Below the pieces are notes generated by a model, which was given only the letters and a program-made list of their open reading frames with translations, searched no databases and was not told where the DNA came from. A stretch of 40,092 nt of DNA from Oscillospiraceae bacterium. Its GTDB lineage: Bacteria > Bacillota > Clostridia > Oscillospirales > CAG-272. The stretch covers positions 1 through 40,092 of the forward strand of contig SVQM01000007.1 in assembly GCA_015065335.1 (NCBI GenBank), in the 5' to 3' direction. Below, in pieces: positions 26,031-36,706 of this stretch (position 1 is its first letter; every line of letters begins with the position of its first letter). Made by a program: the position numbers and the translations under genes.

Positions 26031-27224
26031 ATGAATAACAACACACCGGCTCCAATGCATCTGCGCCGACAGAAGCGCGGACTTTTTGACAAGCGATCAA
26101 GAAGAAGACGTAATCACACAAGACAAAACAGACCCTCAACCCCTCCCGGAAGATACAACGGCAAAAAGCTCACCGCCGGAAAAGTAATCCTTCGTGCTCT
26201 TGGCATGATAATGACATTTGTTCTTGCCGTGGTGATAATACTCGGTGCATCTCTTAAAATGATATGCAGTGATATTTCCCCTGCGGCAAAGAATACATTT
26301 GTCACCACCATACTTGAAACGGGTAAGCTCAAATTCCTTGCAAATATTTTTGTAGACTCCGATGAGGTGAAGGCAATAGTTGACGCAAATACCATGACCG
26401 AAATGGAGGATGAGGTCGACGGATCACTGATCTCCATTGGTGGCGGCGGAGAGATCTCGGGAGATATTTCTGATACAACGCAAAAGGACATTGAAGTTAT
26501 CGAGGTCAGCGGACGCACCTTCTACGGCAACATGATAATCGTAAAGGATCCCTCACGCATCAGTCTTGCATCCATATATCCGTGGCGTGATCAAGGCGTG
26601 AATCTCGACGAGCTTGTGAAGGGCGCAGATGCTGTTGCAGGTATCAACGGAGGACTTTACAACTCCGGAAACAACTCAGGCGGCCGTCCCTACGGAATCG
26701 TTGTGGCAAACGGAGAGATACAGCTCAACGAGCCTCAGTCATTCCCCGGCCTTGTACTTATCGGCTTTGATGAGGACAATATCCTTCAGATAATAGATGT
26801 TGACGGAATGACACCTGCAGAATCCGAGGCAATTATAAAGGAAAAGCGTATCCGTGATGCAGTCACCTTCCAGGAGGATGCAACGGACAAGAATAATCAC
26901 TTTGTAAAGCTGGTAATAAACGGCAACGCCCGTGAGCTTAACGGGGCGGGAAGCGGTCTCAACCCGAGGACCTGCATCGGTCAGCGTGCTGACGGATCTG
27001 TTCTTATGCTCGTCACCGACGGACGAGGAAAATCCGGCCACCTCGGTGCATCAGCCTCCGATCTCATCGGAGTAATGATGGAGTACGGTGCAGTCAATGC
27101 GGCAAACCTTGACGGCGGAAGCTCATCAAGCATGTATTATGAGGGTGAATACCTCATGACGAGCGTAACCTTCTATTACTCAAACGAATCTTGGCGTATG
27201 CCCGTGGCATTCGTGGTAAAGTAA
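26031..27224 (+). CDS. Membrane-anchored NAGPA-like phosphodiester glycosidase
   Basis: The 397-residue protein has a very basic cytoplasmic tail (KRSRRRRNH), one membrane helix (about 52-78) and a C-terminal NAGPA (PF09992, formerly DUF2233) domain from about 165. Typical motifs are VAGINGGLYN, the repeated pattern RPYGIVVANGEI, LNPRTCIGQRADG, LMLVTDGRG and the signature NAANLDGGSSSSMYY. In animals the domain removes GlcNAc from phosphodiester-linked mannose; bacterial members are thought to act on sugar-1-phosphodiesters of wall or surface polymers. The ribosome binding site is AAAGGAG. A second copy of the domain occurs in the dockerin protein at 37796-39901. The substrate here is unknown. 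Confidence 0.85.
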   Translation: MNNNTPAPMHLRRQKRGLFDKRSRRRRNHTRQNRPSTPPGRYNGKKLTAGKVILRALGMIMTFVLAVVIILGASLKMICSDISPAAKNTFVTTILETGKLKFLANIFVDSDEVKAIVDANTMTEMEDEVDGSLISIGGGGEISGDISDTTQKDIEVIEVSGRTFYGNMIIVKDPSRISLASIYPWRDQGVNLDELVKGADAVAGINGGLYNSGNNSGGRPYGIVVANGEIQLNEPQSFPGLVLIGFDEDNILQIIDVDGMTPAESEAIIKEKRIRDAVTFQEDATDKNNHFVKLVINGNARELNGAGSGLNPRTCIGQRADGSVLMLVTDGRGKSGHLGASASDLIGVMMEYGAVNAANLDGGSSSSMYYEGEYLMTSVTFYYSNESWRMPVAFVVK

Positions 27225-27240
27225 TAAACGAGGTATATGT

Positions 27241-28311
27241 ATGGGATCCTGGGGAACAGCGCTATATTCAAATGATACGTCAAGCGATGTTCGTGATATG
27301 GCAAATGAGGTATATCCACTTGTAGGGATCGAAGAAGGCACACGCCTTATCTTCGAGGAATACGCCGATGTCATGACGGAAAACGACAACGACTGTGCGG
27401 ACTTTTGGTTTGCTCTGGCAGATTGGCAATGGCGTCACGGAATCCTTACTGATGATATCAAAGAAAAAGCCATCACTCTGCTTGAAGCACATACGGGAAT
27501 AGATGAATGGGAAAAGTTCAAAACTGCCGCCGATGTTAAACGCAGGCTTGCAGTCATGGATAAGCTCCTCACACAGCTTCGCTCACCAATGCCGAGGATG
27601 AATATACCCAAAGCAAAGATCGCAAAGCCAAAGCACAAGCCGGGAGATATTATCATCGCACGTACCTGCTCGTCGGATCACAGTTCTGCTGATTTTTTAT
27701 GGAGTATAGAACGCTGCACATACCCATATATCTATAAGTCCGAAACAGCTGATAGATTACCCGAGCTTTTGAAACCTCCGTTTACGGCATATGATAAATA
27801 CATTGCCATACTTTGTGTCGGTACGGAAAAGATGCTTCATTCACAATATGTTGAAGGGATCTACGACGAGCACAGTGTCTATGCGTTTTACGATTATGTG
27901 AGCGACGAAAAGCCTACTGCAGACCGACTGAAAAAATGCGGATTTTTGCCAAAATATCTGCGCTACGCAAGCACTGTGGGTACCGCAATTGAAACTATCG
28001 GGTGGACATACACCTTCAAGCTTTTCACCTACAGCTTCAGAATATCGAAAAATTCATTCGAAAGCTCCGTCGAGCATTTTACCTGCAAGGACGAATATGA
28101 AAGATTTTCCTGTCTTTTTTCAATGAAGAATTATTTGTCCGAGCCATCATATAATTTTGAGTTACATGATGCATTTTCGGATTTCTTTGAGGGAAAAGCC
28201 ATACTTTCAGCCGCAGGGATCGGATATGACAACCTCCTTGACAAAGACATTGAGAATCCCCCGATTTGCTCTGCTGATGAGATATTAAACCTGATAAAAA
28301 CAATGGAGTGA
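27241..28311 (+). CDS. DUF4259-like hypothetical protein
   Basis: The 356-residue protein begins MGSWGTALYSNDTSSDV, the N-terminal pattern of DUF4259-type proteins. DFWFALADWQWRHGIL and a following helix match relatives I recall from Bacilli. The rest (about 140-356) is not recognised; it contains a KPGDIIIAR stretch that resembles the start of a small beta-barrel. There is no signal peptide or membrane helix, so it is cytoplasmic. It follows the NAGPA gene by 16 bp with GAGGT as ribosome binding site and ends in a strong terminator. Some DUF4259 relatives lie next to polymorphic toxins, but no toxin is visible here. Function unknown. Confidence 0.65.
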   Translation: MGSWGTALYSNDTSSDVRDMANEVYPLVGIEEGTRLIFEEYADVMTENDNDCADFWFALADWQWRHGILTDDIKEKAITLLEAHTGIDEWEKFKTAADVKRRLAVMDKLLTQLRSPMPRMNIPKAKIAKPKHKPGDIIIARTCSSDHSSADFLWSIERCTYPYIYKSETADRLPELLKPPFTAYDKYIAILCVGTEKMLHSQYVEGIYDEHSVYAFYDYVSDEKPTADRLKKCGFLPKYLRYASTVGTAIETIGWTYTFKLFTYSFRISKNSFESSVEHFTCKDEYERFSCLFSMKNYLSEPSYNFELHDAFSDFFEGKAILSAAGIGYDNLLDKDIENPPICSADEILNLIKTME

Positions 28312-28335
28312 CTGATAAGTCACTCCATTGTTTTT
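28296..28335. terminator. Bidirectional terminator between convergent genes
   Basis: CAATGGAGTGACT pairs perfectly with AGTCACTCCATTG around a GATA loop. AAAAA precedes and TTTTT follows, so the hairpin can act on both strands. It overlaps the last codons of the plus-strand gene and abuts the stop of the minus-strand hydrolase gene. Confidence 0.9.
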
Positions 28336-29379
28336 CTATTTCAGGCAATCCTCGATAAATCTGTCAAGCTCAGCTCCGTATCTCTTAGGATCAAAAAGAT
28401 AGCTCTGAGTATGCTCAGCTCCGTCTACAAGGATCATCCTTGCCATTCCCGAAGGAGCATTTGCGAAATTCGTCTCACTCATATCATGAGGCACGAATGT
28501 ATCACCCGTGCCGTGTGCAAACATAAGCGGCACCTTGGTCTTCTTCACAGATTCCGCCGCACTTACATCGGCAAAGTCCACTCCGATACGTCTCTTGCTC
28601 ATTACTCTCGCAAGAGGAACGAAGGGAAATTCGGGCAGATGGTACATCCGCTTTATTACAGACTTGAAGATATCCGATGGACTTGTATATCCGCTGTCCG
28701 CCACGACTCCTCGCACGTTATCGGGCAGATCCATAGATGCCGTCATAAGCACTGTCGCCGCGCCCATTGAAACTCCGTTGAGGATCACGGGAAGATCCGG
28801 CAGACGTCTTTTCACCTCATTTGCCCAAAGGATCACGTCAAACCGTTCAAGAGCTCCATAGCTGATGTACTTTCCTCCGCTTTCACCATGCGCTCTGTTA
28901 TCGAGGATAAGCAACGAATACCCCTTCTCGTGAAGGGGCTTTGCAATATATGCAAAATCCCTGAGTCCGTTTGATCTGTAGCCGTGCACGAGAATAAAAA
29001 GCGCACGGGAATTCTCAGCCGGAATGTAATGTGCCACAAGAGGAATTCCGTCATCGGAGGTGATGTTCCACCTTTCGGGATCCTTTGAGAGGATCCACGC
29101 ACGGCCCTCTTCCTTCTTGCGATTCGCATATTCTCTACGCTTTACGGTCTCAGGATCCATGGCGTTTCTATATCTGCGGCGCTTCATGTTTCTGACAGCC
29201 GCCGATGCGGTCTTCTGTTCCGCATGAGGATCCCACACGCTCATATCGGGGTCGGGGTTCCTGCCTCTGCGGTTCACGAATCCGAGATCGAAAAAGAACT
29301 CCGATGCGGCGGCAAGTGCTCCGGCAACTCCGAGAACACCGATCGCCGCACCTATATATTTCTTCGTTTTCTTATTCAT
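28336..29379 (-). CDS. Alpha/beta hydrolase with N-terminal membrane anchor
   Basis: The 347-residue protein has a hydrophobic segment near its start (IGAAIGVLGVAGALAAAS), probably an uncleaved anchor. After an 80-residue basic linker comes an alpha/beta-hydrolase fold: oxyanion region FILVHGYRSNGL, LDNRAHGESGG, nucleophile elbow GVSMGAATVL (catalytic Ser), acid region HGTGDTFVPH (Asp) and VDGAEHTQSY (His). The closest group is the YqkD/bem46-like serine hydrolases. The substrate is unknown. It starts 33 bp after the ligA stop in the same direction and ends at the shared terminator at 28296-28335. Confidence 0.85.
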   Translation of the reverse strand: MNKKTKKYIGAAIGVLGVAGALAAASEFFFDLGFVNRRGRNPDPDMSVWDPHAEQKTASAAVRNMKRRRYRNAMDPETVKRREYANRKKEEGRAWILSKDPERWNITSDDGIPLVAHYIPAENSRALFILVHGYRSNGLRDFAYIAKPLHEKGYSLLILDNRAHGESGGKYISYGALERFDVILWANEVKRRLPDLPVILNGVSMGAATVLMTASMDLPDNVRGVVADSGYTSPSDIFKSVIKRMYHLPEFPFVPLARVMSKRRIGVDFADVSAAESVKKTKVPLMFAHGTGDTFVPHDMSETNFANAPSGMARMILVDGAEHTQSYLFDPKRYGAELDRFIEDCLK

Positions 29380-29412
29380 TTTATCACACCTTTCATCGGG
29401 ATCTGTACTCCG

Positions 29413-31659
<2,247 letters not shown>

Positions 31660-31660
<1 letters not shown>

Positions 31661-32922
31661 CATATCGCCTTCGCATTTGCGAGGAGATACTTCTCTGCCT
31701 CACCTGACCAAAGTCCGTTATTCGCCTTTACGATACGGTCAAGCTCTGCGAACATGGGATCGGTCTTTCCGAGCTCCTCAAAATCAGCCAGGGCTGTAAG
31801 GGGGAGGCTGATATGGTTATAGATCAGCTTCTTACCGCCGGGTATCTTCGGGAGATTGAGAGTAGTCTCAGCCGCCGCATCAAGTCCGCCGATATGTGTG
31901 ACCATTGCGGCAGGATTGATCAGACCCTTGTTCATCATCTCGATAGCCTCACGCATATCGTTAGTGTTACCGCCGCTGGTACCTACTATGTGTGTATATG
32001 CATAGTGAACGTTGAAGAAGTTGAACTCTGCCTTGAATTTTTGATCGGTGGGACCTGCGAAGAAGTTGAGACATCCGTCAAATCCGAGGATAGCATCACC
32101 CTGCTCAACGAGAGCACGTACAGGTGCGAAGCAGATAACATCATCATATCCCGTGCCGCCTGTGAGATCACGGAGGACCTGTGCGGGGTCGTCCACCTTA
32201 CCGGTATTCACATAGTGAAGCTCGACACCGTGCTTTGCAGCCTCCTCTACGGTATAGATGGATGCGGCTCTCTCAAGGCGAGCGTCGTCGATATCTGTTA
32301 CAACGAGAAGTGACGGACGGCGGTCACAGTGGATAGCATAGTCGATAGCGCCGAGTCCCATGGGTCCTACAGATGCGAGAAGCGCCATCTTTCCACCCTC
32401 AACTATACCCATCTTGTGCTCATAGCAGCCTGCTGTAGTGTGGTACATTGCGTGGAATGTTCCGATGATACAGCTCATAGGCTCTGCAAGAGAGCCGTAG
32501 AAGTAGGTATCGGAATCATATGGCAGGAGGCAATCCGCAAGGAGAGTCTCAATGGGAATATTGGCGTACTGTGTCTCGCCGCCTGCGTAGTTGTAGGAAT
32601 ATCCGGGAGCCATAAGTGAACCTTTGTAGAAGTGTGCAGGCTGGATAGAGAAGCCGTCTCCTTCCTTGAACTTATGCTTCCAGTTCTCGCCTACCTCAAC
32701 GATAGTTCCGCAGAACTCATGACCGACGATAGTGGGGTTGTTCTCAACATCATCGGGTACACGTTTGTGCTCGCCGCCCTCGATGGCAGCCTTGTATGTA
32801 CTCATGCAGATGGAGTCGGAGATCACCTTTACTCTCACTCCGTCAGGCCCGATCTCGGGCAGCTCTACATCCTCAAGTCTGAGGTCCATTTTTCCGTGTA
32901 TTCTGAGTGCTTTTGTTTTCAT
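31660..32922 (-). CDS. Zinc-dependent dehydrogenase, L-sorbose-1-phosphate reductase-like
   Basis: The 420-residue protein is a medium-chain dehydrogenase. The N-terminal MKTKALRIHGKMDLRLEDVELPE leads to the catalytic zinc region with Cys39 (SICMSTYKA) and His67-Glu68 (VGHEFCG). The nucleotide-binding fold shows LLASVGPMGLGAIDYA. It resembles the SorE group, which reduces L-sorbose 1-phosphate to sorbitol 6-phosphate; that assignment is from recall and the substrate is an inference. The cysteines of the structural zinc site of classic ADHs are absent, as in related polyol dehydrogenases. A sorbitol-6-phosphate-dehydrogenase-like SDR two genes upstream in the same operon supports a sugar-phosphate role. 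AAGGAG lies nine bases before the start. Confidence 0.8.
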
Positions 32923-32949
32923 TACTGTTACTCCTTATGTGAAGAGTAC

Positions 32950-33128
32950 GGTCGCTTTTTGAAAAAAGCTCCGCAAAAACTTTATACTGTGTAGCCATAT
33001 AGATTTACTATATGGGTTCGTCTGTGACAAGATTTATCCGATTTGCTTTTTATCCGAAAGTTTTTGAAGTTCCAAGAAACTTTTTTCAAAAAGTTTCTTG
33101 GTGGTGGTTTGGAGGCAAAGCCTCCAAG
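32950..33128. mobile_element. Hairpin-ended intergenic element D
   Basis: About 180 bp between the PHP gene and the dehydrogenase gene. Left: GCTTTTTGAAAAAAGC then CCGCAAAAACTTTATA. Right: GAAAGTTTTTGAAGTTCC, the hairpin CCAAGAAAC/GTTTCTTGG around TTTTTTCAAAAA (33072-33101), and a second hairpin TTGGAGGC-AAA-GCCTCCAA (33109-33127). Same plan as elements B and C. No coding potential was seen. Confidence 0.7.
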
Positions 33129-33142
33129 TAAAAAACAAATAC

Positions 33143-34300
33143 TTACGCATTCTCACGTCTTATCAGCTCCCATGCGGAGTCGATAAGATTTTCGAACTTA
33201 GGGTTTTCCATTGCTTTGACGACAAAGCTCTGTCTTGGGGAATTTATATCCTCGCCGCTGACCTGCATAAGTCCGTGACTGTCTGCAAGTGAACGGATAC
33301 GGTCAAGCTGTGCGGGGGTATTTCTCGTAGGCATATAGGTGATGCCCATGACTCCCGCATCCGCAAGGAACTGCACAAGCTCATCGAGGTAATCATCCTC
33401 AAACTTCTGCGCCGCTTTATCCCCTGTGACACTGTCGGTCACATCTCCGAGATACGCATAGCAGAACAGTGCACCTGCATCTGCCGCAAGCTTCGCCGCC
33501 TCTGTGATATGGAGGCACTCATCAGTTGCGGGAACGTATATCTTTGACACGAATGCACCCTTGAGTATTCCGAGAAGGTCATACTCAAAATAGGGTGATC
33601 CCGTATCCTGCATAAGCGCACACTGCTTTTCGGAGAGGCTCACTCCTACTGATGCAAGCCCGCCTGTGATACCCTCTCTGCCGAATCTCTCCGTGAGCTT
33701 TCTCGCAAGGGCGAGCATCAAGTGACGCTCGGTAACGGAACCTCCCACCTCAGCCTCTGACAAAGGGCGGACATCCTTATCATAGTCAATGACAACACCC
33801 TTATCCGCAAGGACTGCGTTGATATTGTCTATCATTCTTCGGTTGCGTTCCTCACGTCTTTGACGTAAAGGCTCAAATGCCGCCTGCAGCATTCCGATAC
33901 TGCCGTGAGGTACAGCCTGCATGGTCATGTAGCTGACGCCGGGCTGATCGGGATTATTTGTGCGGAGCGTCTCGAAAGGAGTTCCCTTCATTGACACACG
34001 GCACTCCATGCCCACGGTTACGGGCATACCAAGTATCTTTCCTGCTTCAAGGAACTCCACAGCACCGCCGATGGAATCGTGGTCCACGATACCTGCGGTG
34101 GCAAGGCCTTCAGCCTTTGCCGCCCATACAGCTGCGGTAGGTGAATAAGGCGAGAATGAATATATCGTGTGGATGTGGTTGTTTATGAATCTGCGATCGG
34201 TCTCGGGGAAGGTGGCGGATCTCGCCAGCTCCGCAAGATTTGCAAGCCGCTTCTCAGGGGTAGCGGCATTCAGAGGTGTCAGAATATTTTCACTAATCAT
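33143..34300 (-). CDS. PHP-domain protein, likely metal-dependent phosphoesterase
   Basis: The 385-residue protein has the PHP motifs at its N-terminus: NNHIHTIYSFSPYSP (His42, His44) and GIVDHDSIGG (Asp73, His74), with later metal ligands suggested by VGMECRV (Glu) and the C-terminal SGEDIN. PHP enzymes bind two or three metal ions and hydrolyse phosphate esters. The protein is larger than simple histidinol-phosphatase-type PHP proteins, with a helical insert from about 150-260. It sits between two sugar-phosphate dehydrogenases, so a sugar phosphate is a fair guess for the substrate. The start follows GAGGT and is seven bases after the SDR stop. Confidence 0.8.
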   Translation of the reverse strand: MISENILTPLNAATPEKRLANLAELARSATFPETDRRFINNHIHTIYSFSPYSPTAAVWAAKAEGLATAGIVDHDSIGGAVEFLEAGKILGMPVTVGMECRVSMKGTPFETLRTNNPDQPGVSYMTMQAVPHGSIGMLQAAFEPLRQRREERNRRMIDNINAVLADKGVVIDYDKDVRPLSEAEVGGSVTERHLMLALARKLTERFGREGITGGLASVGVSLSEKQCALMQDTGSPYFEYDLLGILKGAFVSKIYVPATDECLHITEAAKLAADAGALFCYAYLGDVTDSVTGDKAAQKFEDDYLDELVQFLADAGVMGITYMPTRNTPAQLDRIRSLADSHGLMQVSGEDINSPRQSFVVKAMENPKFENLIDSAWELIRRENA

Positions 34301-34307
34301 AACGACC

Positions 34308-35183
34308 TCAGTTAAGCATGCACTGTCCGCCTGTTACGGGGATAGCCTGACCTGTCTCATATGTCTGCTCTACGGCATAGAAGATCGCCTTTGCCACGTC
34401 TGCGGGGAAACAGCCTCTGTTCATGGGGACCTTTGCCTCATAGAACTTCTTAACATCCTCGATCGTCTTTGCGCCGGGCACCTTTCCCGCATTGAGGTAC
34501 TGCACGAAAAGACCTCTCTCGGGATCACACCACAGGGGACCGTCAAGGAAGTTGCCGGGACAGATAGCATTCACCTTGATATTGTAAGGGCAAAGCTCAA
34601 GGGCAAAGGACTGAGTAAGTCCGATACCGCCGAATTTACTTCCTGCATATGCAAAATTCTTATTTGAGCCTTCAAGTCCGGATTTTGAGTTCACCTCGAT
34701 GATATCACCCATCCAGCTGTTGTCAGCCGCAAATTGCGCTCTCATGATTGCGGAAACATACTTCACGCAGAGGAAATACGCAGTGTAGTTGATCCCCGTA
34801 ACGAAATCGAAATCCTTTCTTTCAAGCTCCGCAAGAGAACCTGAGCGAACAACACCTGCGTTGTTTACGAAAATGTCGATACCGCCGAATTTTTCAACGG
34901 TCTCACCTACCATTGCAGCTACGCTCTCCTCGTCTGTCACGTTCACCTTAACGGCAAAAGCTCCCTCTCCGAGAGACTCCGCAACAGTCACCGCAAGGTC
35001 ATAGTTAAGATCTGCAATAACAACGGATGCACCCTCACGGTACATCTCCTCGGCAATTCCACGACCAAATCCCTGAGCAGCTCCGGTAACGATAGTCACC
35101 TTTCCCGAAAGTCTGCCGGGGCGGTCGTCACGCTTACCGATATTCTCGGCGGCGATCTTTTCCCATTTAGTCATATCTATCAT
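34308..35183 (-). CDS. Short-chain dehydrogenase, sorbitol-6-phosphate 2-dehydrogenase-like
   Basis: The 291-residue SDR oxidises or reduces a sugar phosphate with NAD(H). The cofactor motif TGAAQGFGRGIA, NNAGVV, the catalytic Ser region EVNSKSGLEGSNKNFAYAGSK with Tyr-x3-Lys, and ICPGNFLDGPLW are all visible. The SKSGLEGSNKNFAYAGSKFGG and PLWCDPERGLFVQYL stretches resemble the SrlD/SorD group acting on sorbitol 6-phosphate. I start at ATG 35183; the track start at 35252 would include the promoter. It is the first gene of a three-gene operon with PHP and SorE-like genes. No sugar kinase or PTS gene lies nearby, so sugar entry must be encoded elsewhere. Confidence 0.85.
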   Translation of the reverse strand: MIDMTKWEKIAAENIGKRDDRPGRLSGKVTIVTGAAQGFGRGIAEEMYREGASVVIADLNYDLAVTVAESLGEGAFAVKVNVTDEESVAAMVGETVEKFGGIDIFVNNAGVVRSGSLAELERKDFDFVTGINYTAYFLCVKYVSAIMRAQFAADNSWMGDIIEVNSKSGLEGSNKNFAYAGSKFGGIGLTQSFALELCPYNIKVNAICPGNFLDGPLWCDPERGLFVQYLNAGKVPGAKTIEDVKKFYEAKVPMNRGCFPADVAKAIFYAVEQTYETGQAIPVTGGQCMLN

Positions 35184-35223
35184 TTTAATGCACCATCCTT
35201 TGTTGCAATATTTCTTCATTGTA

Positions 35224-35252
35224 ATTATATCACAACAGCATACGGATTTCAA
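35224..35252 (-). promoter_or_regulatory. Promoter of the SDR-PHP-dehydrogenase operon
   Basis: On the minus strand TTGAAA (35252-35247) is followed after 17 bases by TATAAT (35229-35224), about 40 bp before the SDR start. A terminator for the upstream gene ends just before it. Confidence 0.7.
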
Positions 35253-35260
35253 TTATTTAC

Positions 35261-35299
35261 AAAAAAACTTGTCGGAAAAACCGCAATTTTTCCGACAAG
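35261..35299 (-). terminator. Intrinsic terminator of the HD hydrolase gene
   Basis: CTTGTCGGAAAAA and TTTTTCCGACAAG form a perfect 13-bp stem around a 6-base loop. On the minus strand TTTTTTT follows. It starts four bases after the stop codon of the HD gene. Confidence 0.9.
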
Positions 35300-35302
35300 C
35301 TA

Positions 35303-35962
35303 TTACATAATATTTTGTCCGTTTATCACAAGCCTGAAGCTGAGTCCGAGTCTCTCCGCCGCCTTGCGGCACATTATCATACGATGGAGGAATATCTCGA
35401 AGTAATCCATCACCGTAGAATATCTGCTCTCAAGGATAAGCTCAAGGGTGATCTCCTTTACCCGTGGATCTATCTTCACCGATGATTCCTTGACGGAATA
35501 ATTCACACGGTCGTGTATATCGAAATTCGTCTCGCAGGTGTTGCGCACTCTTGATCTGCGCACGTCTGTCTTATCTGCGATAATAAGCGCCGCCGACACG
35601 GGATTAACAGGCATTCCGTCACCCTCGTCGTGGTTTCCTATAGCGGTGATGACCGTAGCGATCTCCTCGGGCTCCATCCCCATTTTCTCAAGGATCCTGA
35701 AGGACATGAGCGCACCGCTTTGAGAATGATCTACCCTGTTTATAAGATTACCGATATCGTGCATATATCCTGCGATCATTGCAAGCTCCACCTCACGGTC
35801 AGAGTAACCCATTACACGAAGTATCTCACCTGCCGTACCGGACACCTTCTCCACATGAGCAAAGCTGTGCTCCGTGTAACCGATGGCACGAAGCGACTCA
35901 TCCGCCTTTATGATGTATGTCTGTATTTCCGTATTGTTTTTTATATTTTCAAATGTTACCAT
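35303..35962 (-). CDS. HD-domain phosphohydrolase
   Basis: The 219-residue cytoplasmic protein has an HD metal-binding domain: HSFAHVEKV (first His), GYMHDIGN (the HD pair), AIGNHDEG and ADKTDVRRSRVR (last Asp). HD enzymes hydrolyse nucleotides or cyclic nucleotides. The full conserved sets of RelA/SpoT synthases and of HD-GYP proteins (no GYP) are absent, so it is a stand-alone HD protein. The last 70 residues are a separate small domain I do not recognise. AAAGGAG lies six bases before the ATG. It follows the toxin-antitoxin pair by 18 bp in the same direction, so it may be cotranscribed with it. Confidence 0.82.
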   Translation of the reverse strand: MVTFENIKNNTEIQTYIIKADESLRAIGYTEHSFAHVEKVSGTAGEILRVMGYSDREVELAMIAGYMHDIGNLINRVDHSQSGALMSFRILEKMGMEPEEIATVITAIGNHDEGDGMPVNPVSAALIIADKTDVRRSRVRNTCETNFDIHDRVNYSVKESSVKIDPRVKEITLELILESRYSTVMDYFEIFLHRMIMCRKAAERLGLSFRLVINGQNIM

Positions 35963-35980
35963 GGGAAACTCCTTTGTTAT

Positions 35981-36358
35981 TCAAGCCCTGTTTTCCTTCA
36001 CCCACAAAAGAAGCTGCTCATAGCTCATTTCACCTGCAGCTACCGCAAGTCCTACCCGAACAACATCATCCACATCAGGATCTATCCTCACGCCGTTTGT
36101 TTCCAGGAATGTCATCATCACATACATACCTATCCGCTTATTTCCGTCCACAAAAGCATGATTCGATATAAGAGAATACCCGAGCCTTGCGCCTTTTTCT
36201 TCCTTTGTGGGATAAAGCTCCTCACCTCCGAATGTCTGATACACAGATTCTACAGCACTGTCAAGAAGATCTATATCTCTGAGACTGGGGTCACCGCCTG
36301 TTTCTTCAGTAATGAGCTTATGAAGAAGAAGCACCTTTTCTCTGCTTATTTTTATCAT
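35981..36358 (-). CDS. Doc-type Fic-domain toxin
   Basis: The 125-residue protein is a Doc (death-on-curing) family toxin. The Fic motif HAFVDGNKR (His67 to Arg75) is complete, and the N-terminal helix region (LLLHKLITEETGG) and TFGGEELYPTKEEKGARL loop match Doc. Doc toxins phosphorylate elongation factor Tu and stop translation until neutralised by Phd. The ATG overlaps the antitoxin stop in an ATGA junction. Nothing suggests inactivation. Confidence 0.9.
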   Translation of the reverse strand: MIKISREKVLLLHKLITEETGGDPSLRDIDLLDSAVESVYQTFGGEELYPTKEEKGARLGYSLISNHAFVDGNKRIGMYVMMTFLETNGVRIDPDVDDVVRVGLAVAAGEMSYEQLLLWVKENRA

Positions 36359-36597
36359 TTCGCAAGCTCCTCAAACGCACGGCGATATTTTTTAAGTACT
36401 CTTGACGCTACAAAATCGATCTTTTCATCATCAGTCATTTCTATCGTAGTATCGTTTTCTATATCGACAAGCTTATACTTTGGCTTATTATTCTTAAAAA
36501 TATATACTTCGCCACCTCGGTCTGCCATCCGTGCGATCTTTGAGAAATTCCGGTTTGCTTCTGATATCGACACTATTTTACTAAAATCTATATTCAT
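36355..36597 (-). CDS. Phd/YefM-type antitoxin
   Basis: The 80-residue protein has the N-terminal DNA-binding fold of the Phd/YefM family (IVSISEANRNFSKIARMADRGGEVYIFKNNKPKYKLV), where the family has its conserved [VI]S-x2-[EQ]-[AL]-x2-[NRK]-[FL] start. A charged, probably unfolded C-terminal tail would bind the toxin. It precedes the toxin gene, with AAGGAGGGG as ribosome binding site, and has a strong promoter with repeats that could be its operator. The ATGA junction couples the pair. Confidence 0.88.
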   Translation of the reverse strand: MNIDFSKIVSISEANRNFSKIARMADRGGEVYIFKNNKPKYKLVDIENDTTIEMTDDEKIDFVASRVLKKYRRAFEELAK

Positions 36598-36606
36598 ATT
36601 ACCCCT

Positions 36607-36672
36607 CCTTCAGTATCCGATCATATTATACACATATTTTAGGATATTGTCAACCTAATATTTATCCGATAA
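36607..36672 (-). promoter_or_regulatory. Toxin-antitoxin promoter with operator-like repeats
   Basis: Perfect TTGACA (36653-36648) and TATAAT (36630-36625) with a 17-base spacer on the minus strand. ATATTAGG and CCTAAAATAT form an imperfect inverted repeat across the -35 box, and ATCGGATA occurs twice, once upstream of -35 and once just downstream of -10. These are likely sites for autorepression by the antitoxin-toxin complex. Confidence 0.75.
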
Positions 36673-36700
36673 AAATACCGCAGACATTTCTGTCTGCGGC
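36671..36700 (-). terminator. RNase P RNA terminator
   Basis: On the minus strand CCGCAGACA pairs perfectly with TGTCTGCGG around GAAA, followed by TATTTTT. Confidence 0.85.
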
Positions 36701-36706
36701 ATGAGT

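Noticed and set aside
35981-36597. Toxin-antitoxin pair as part of a prophage or plasmid insertion
   Set aside because: No integrase, phage structural gene, replication gene or attachment repeat lies nearby; the flanking genes are ordinary chromosomal ones.
35630-36658. 342-residue plus-strand ORF across the HD and toxin-antitoxin genes
   Set aside because: It runs antisense to three recognisable genes with promoters and ribosome binding sites, and its translation resembles no family.
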